From assembly GCA_030706665.1 (NCBI GenBank), contig JAUZOB010000129.1, positions 1 to 8,681 of the forward strand: a stretch of 8,681 nucleotides of DNA, written 5' to 3'. The DNA comes from Bacteroidota bacterium. GTDB taxonomy: Bacteria; Bacteroidota; Bacteroidia; Bacteroidales; Prolixibacteraceae. The notes under the pieces were generated by a model. It had not been told where the DNA came from. It saw only the letters and a program-made list of their open reading frames with translations, and ran no database searches. How positions within the stretch are numbered: the stretch's first letter is position 1; every line of letters starts with the position of its first letter. The translations under genes and the position numbers were made by a program. Positions 6,750 to 8,681 of the stretch are shown piece by piece.

Positions 6750-7414
6750 TGATTCGAACTATCCTTATTCTTATTATATCCTTTTCATTCTTTTGTGGTG
6801 AGGCAAATGCACAAAAGATTACGATGAAAGAGGTTTCTTCCATTTCATGGCCCGAAAAAGTGTGGGCTATATTTCATCCTTTTGTGGTTGCTCGTGCATA
6901 CAAAATTACAAAGCATGTTGAGAGGTACATTCAAGAAATGCCTCTGGACTCAGTAATCGATGGAGATAATAATGGTGGAAATTCAGATGCTTTCAGACAT
7001 GCATTCTGGATGGCAAGCTTGAGTCGTAAGATAAGCAGACATAAAGCATTAAGTTTGGGAAGAGCACATGAACGAGGCAATAAACGCATGTTCTACAAGC
7101 GACAACTCGAAGACGGAGCTTTGCCCGATGAACCGAGTTCTGCAATGGACCTTGAAAACAACAAAATAGGGGTGAATATTGGTTACCGATTGAAAAAGGT
7201 ATCGGAACAGGTATTGGTTGATTCAATCAAACAAGCCATTGCCCAAGGAGCGCTGTGGCGATTGAAAAAAGATTCTGCCGGAATATTTTATGACCTTTAT
7301 GGCAAAGCCATTGATCTTAAATTATATCGTGCAAAATGGGAAAATCCCAAATGCCTTATAAAGACATATCCATTAAAGAATCTTACAACTCAAAGAGGAA
7401 TCCCTGCGACTTAA
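6749..7414 (+). CDS. Secreted protein of unknown function with DAFRHAFW motif (DUF6973-like, tentative)
   Basis: Exported protein of 221 aa. Residues 1-21 are a Sec signal peptide (hydrophobic ILILIISFSFF, predicted cleavage ANA|Q at 21/22); Cys16 is not in a lipobox. The mature part has clustered polar motifs that look like an active or metal site: GGNSDAFRHAFWMA (76-89, with Asp80, Arg83, His84, Trp87), GRAHERGN (104-111, His107/Glu108) and SSAMDLENNKIGVNIG (130-145, Asp134, Asn137, Asn138). From memory this N-x-DA-x-RH-x-x-W...HE...MD-x-x-NN-x-x-G series resembles proteins grouped as DUF6973; I am not certain and assign no activity. The start overlaps the methyltransferase stop by 1 nt. 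The 3' end overlaps the convergent regulator gene by 32 nt, so the last 10 or so residues may be poorly conserved. Confidence 0.75.
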   Translation: MIRTILILIISFSFFCGEANAQKITMKEVSSISWPEKVWAIFHPFVVARAYKITKHVERYIQEMPLDSVIDGDNNGGNSDAFRHAFWMASLSRKISRHKALSLGRAHERGNKRMFYKRQLEDGALPDEPSSAMDLENNKIGVNIGYRLKKVSEQVLVDSIKQAIAQGALWRLKKDSAGIFYDLYGKAIDLKLYRAKWENPKCLIKTYPLKNLTTQRGIPAT

Positions 7415-8078
7415 ATCGTTCGTAGCGATTTTGATTGAATTCGTAAAGGAATGCTCCTTTTTTGGAACCGGTCTTGTCTTTTATCGGAAGTCTGTCGAGG
7501 AGTTTCATTGAAAGAATCTTCTTTCTGAAGTTACCCGGATCGAAAGTCCTTTGATAAATAGCTTCGTAAAGATTTCTTAATTGAGTGATCGTAAAAAAGC
7601 GAGGCAAAAGCTCAAAACCGATGGGTTCATTCTTGGCTTTTGAACGAAGGGTTTCTAATGCACTTTCGACCATCACTCCATGGTCAAATACTAATTCAGG
7701 ATAATCATTAACCGGCCACCATTGTGCGCCGAACTCGTCAATCATACTTTGACTGAAGTCGCTGATTTTAATCAGTGCATAGTAGGCAGCACTGATAACC
7801 CGAGCTCCGGTATCGCGGTTGACATCGCCATAGGTATGAAATTGTTCAAGAAAGATGTTTTTTAACCCTGTAATTTTTGCTAAAACTCGTGAGGCTGCTT
7901 TATCCAATGATTCTTCAGGACTAAGAAACCCGCCCATTAGTGACCATTTGCCAATCTCCGGTTCGAAATTACGTTTATAAAGAAGTAGTTTCAATCCTTC
8001 GTCGTCGAATCCAAATATGATACAGTCTACAGCAACATTGAATTTAAAAAAATAGGGTTTATCTACAATTTCGTTCAT
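7383..8078 (-). CDS. Nudix-fold transcriptional regulator, NrtR/AraR type, with degenerate Nudix box
   Basis: 231-aa protein with an N-terminal Nudix domain (about 10-145) and a C-terminal winged helix (about 155-231). FFTITQLRNLYEAIYQ (161-176) and FRKKILSMKLLDRL (184-197) are the characteristic helices of NrtR/AraR regulators. In the Nudix box, Gly50 and Glu56 are present, but the R-E-U-x-E-E-x-G-U part reads RVLAKITGL (64-72). Val65, Lys68 and Ile69 thus replace metal-binding glutamates, so hydrolase activity is unlikely and the domain probably binds a small effector. Bacteroidota relatives such as Bacteroides AraR sense sugars; the effector here is unknown. An in-frame TTG at 8096 would add 6 residues, but ATG at 8078 is preferred. 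A candidate promoter lies at 8134-8141. The neighbouring genes do not suggest a pathway. Confidence 0.88.
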   Translation of the reverse strand: MNEIVDKPYFFKFNVAVDCIIFGFDDEGLKLLLYKRNFEPEIGKWSLMGGFLSPEESLDKAASRVLAKITGLKNIFLEQFHTYGDVNRDTGARVISAAYYALIKISDFSQSMIDEFGAQWWPVNDYPELVFDHGVMVESALETLRSKAKNEPIGFELLPRFFTITQLRNLYEAIYQRTFDPGNFRKKILSMKLLDRLPIKDKTGSKKGAFLYEFNQNRYERFKSQGFLFEL

Positions 8079-8133
8079 CTCTGGAAAAATCTTCAATTAA
8101 CAATGTCTGATGATAATAATTTAAAGGTAGTTA

Positions 8134-8141
8134 CAAATTTA
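8134..8141 (-). promoter_or_regulatory. Candidate Bacteroidota -7 promoter element for the Nudix regulator
   Basis: Read on the minus strand this is TAAATTTG, a perfect match to the TAnnTTTG -7 consensus of the Bacteroidota primary sigma factor. It is about 56 nt upstream of the regulator's ATG (8078), implying a leader of about 50 nt. The -33 position is only T-rich, with no exact TTG at the usual spacing, so the call is moderate. Confidence 0.42.
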
Positions 8142-8183
8142 GTAAACATTACTCAATAAAAAAACGAGATATTTAAAAGGATG

Positions 8184-8241
8184 GCTTAATTAATCCTTCG
8201 TTAATACAAATAGAAGATCAGCGACGCATAGATTAATTAGC
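8184..8241. repeat. AT-rich inverted repeat pair, possible operator
   Basis: GCTTAATTAATC (8184-8195) and GATTAATTAGC (8231-8241) are inverted copies differing by one inserted base, and each is itself palindromic around TTAATTAA/TTAATTA. The centre-to-centre spacing is about 46 bp. They lie upstream of the candidate Nudix-regulator promoter, so they could be binding sites for that regulator or another protein. The low complexity makes chance a real alternative. Confidence 0.3.
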
Positions 8242-8380
8242 ATAAATACAGTATATTGAAATGAGAATGATTTTCTGTGCCTTCTGTAAAAGTTATTTCT
8301 TGTTTTAATGGTTTATCCTAAATAGAAAAAGATATGAATGGCGATCGATAAATAAATTTTCTTTGAGACAATCTATCTTA

Positions 8381-8400
8381 CATCCCTAAAATTCGGGATG
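8381..8400. repeat. Small hairpin
   Basis: CATCCC (8381-8386), an 8-nt loop, GGGATG (8395-8400). On the + strand an AT-rich stretch with a TTATTTTTA run follows, so it could act as a weak terminator, but no + strand gene precedes it. It is left as an unassigned repeat. Confidence 0.35.
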
Positions 8401-8515
8401 GAGAATTATTTTTAGTGAATAGAAAATCAGCTGTTTACCAATGTATGTGAAGACACAAAAATGTGTATACTGATTTTAATAACACACACAATACAACAAT
8501 ACGAATATTGAATTT

Positions 8516-8559
8516 CCCTTCCTTTACCACTGAATGGGTAGTTAATGGTAAAGGAAGGG
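8516..8559. repeat. Perfect 14-bp inverted repeat
   Basis: CCCTTCCTTTACCA (8516-8529) and TGGTAAAGGAAGGG (8546-8559) are exact inverted copies separated by 16 nt. The stem is stable and clearly above background. Neither side has a T-tract, so it does not look like a standard intrinsic terminator. It could be a terminator or processing hairpin for a minus-strand gene entering from the right, a repeated intergenic palindrome, or a protein-binding site. Confidence 0.75.
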
Positions 8560-8630
8560 TAGAATAATCCCATGGTCAATATATTCCATTTTCTCCTTTA
8601 AATGCATGCCATACTGACATTCTTACCCGA

Positions 8631-8681
8631 TTAGGATGATGAAACTTTACTTTCTTCTGGATCCGTTTTTTTATTCAAACC
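8631..8681 (-). CDS. Possible C-terminal end of a minus-strand gene cut by the window edge
   Basis: On the minus strand one frame is open from the right edge for 16 codons and then stops at TAA (8631-8633). It reads GLNKKTDPEESKVSSS, a polar, charged tail of the kind often found at protein C-termini. The other two minus frames stop almost at once. Sixteen codons are too few to prove coding. A competing + strand ATG at 8639 also stays open to the edge for 14 codons. Confidence 0.25.
   Translation of the reverse strand, partial: GLNKKTDPEESKVSSS

Larger units (their letters stand above)
8079..8681. other. Long non-coding region with several inverted repeats
   Basis: About 550 bp with no convincing gene on either strand before the right edge; stops are dense in all frames. 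It holds the regulator promoter near 8134, an AT-rich palindromic pair (8184-8241), a small hairpin (8381-8400), an ACACA/TGTGT repeat (8453-8466) next to an AC run, and a perfect 14-bp inverted repeat (8516-8559). A 15-codon frame with a CAFC motif starting at 8261 is too short to call. No tRNA, rRNA or insertion-sequence gene is seen. Confidence 0.6.

Noticed and set aside
7413..7431. Hairpin AAATCG...CGATTT as terminator of the secreted-protein gene
   Set aside because: Stem has few GC pairs and only a short, interrupted T-run, and it lies in regulator coding sequence; not reliable.
8094..8096. TTG at 8096 as the start of the Nudix regulator
   Set aside because: It adds only six residues before an in-frame ATG (8078) that fits the usual N-terminus of this family.
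8453..8466. ACACA/TGTGT inverted repeat and neighbouring AC run
   Set aside because: Only 5-bp arms in low-complexity sequence; expected by chance.

Overview
The window looks like chromosomal DNA from a member of the Bacteroidota, probably near the Bacteroidales/Marinilabiliales. This is inferred from the moderately AT-rich sequence, A-rich start regions without clear Shine-Dalgarno sequences, a perfect Bacteroidota-type -7 element (TAnnTTTG) upstream of one gene, and a Nudix/winged-helix regulator of the type that controls sugar genes in this phylum. No RNA gene, CRISPR array, transposase or prophage gene is visible.

Left half (1-4551, + strand): a tightly packed operon for a YbhGFSR-like drug/solute exporter. 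It holds the 3' part of a HlyD/YbhG-type periplasmic adaptor (cut by the window edge), two separate ABC ATPases overlapping by 4 nt, and two ABC-2 permeases (YbhS-like and YbhR-like). In E. coli YbhF the two ATPase halves are one polypeptide; here they are two genes. Their motif losses are complementary. The first ATPase keeps the LSGGM signature but has lost the Q-loop Gln and H-loop His. The second keeps Q and H but has a broken signature (LPLGW). A heterodimer would therefore have one consensus and one degenerate ATP site.

Middle (4552-5585): a possible small protein of 61 aa preceded by a hairpin, a very strong bidirectional terminator, and a convergent minus-strand gene for a small outer-membrane beta-barrel-like protein. 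A 134-bp divergent promoter region follows and contains a short palindrome.

Right half (5586-8078): an RsmB/NOP-family m5C RNA methyltransferase, followed with a 1-nt overlap by a secreted protein of unknown function with a conserved-looking N-x-DAFRHAFW motif. That gene runs 32 nt into the 3' end of a convergent minus-strand Nudix-fold regulator. The regulator's Nudix box has lost three of its four key acidic residues, so it is probably a ligand sensor and not a hydrolase.

The last 600 bp (8079-8681) are essentially non-coding. They carry the regulator's promoter, several inverted repeats (one a perfect 14-bp repeat) and possibly the last 16 codons of a minus-strand gene that enters from the right edge. 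I see no clearly new multi-gene system. The most interesting items are the asymmetric split ATPase pair, the inactive Nudix sensor, the secreted unknown protein coupled to an RNA methyltransferase, and the unexplained inverted repeats.
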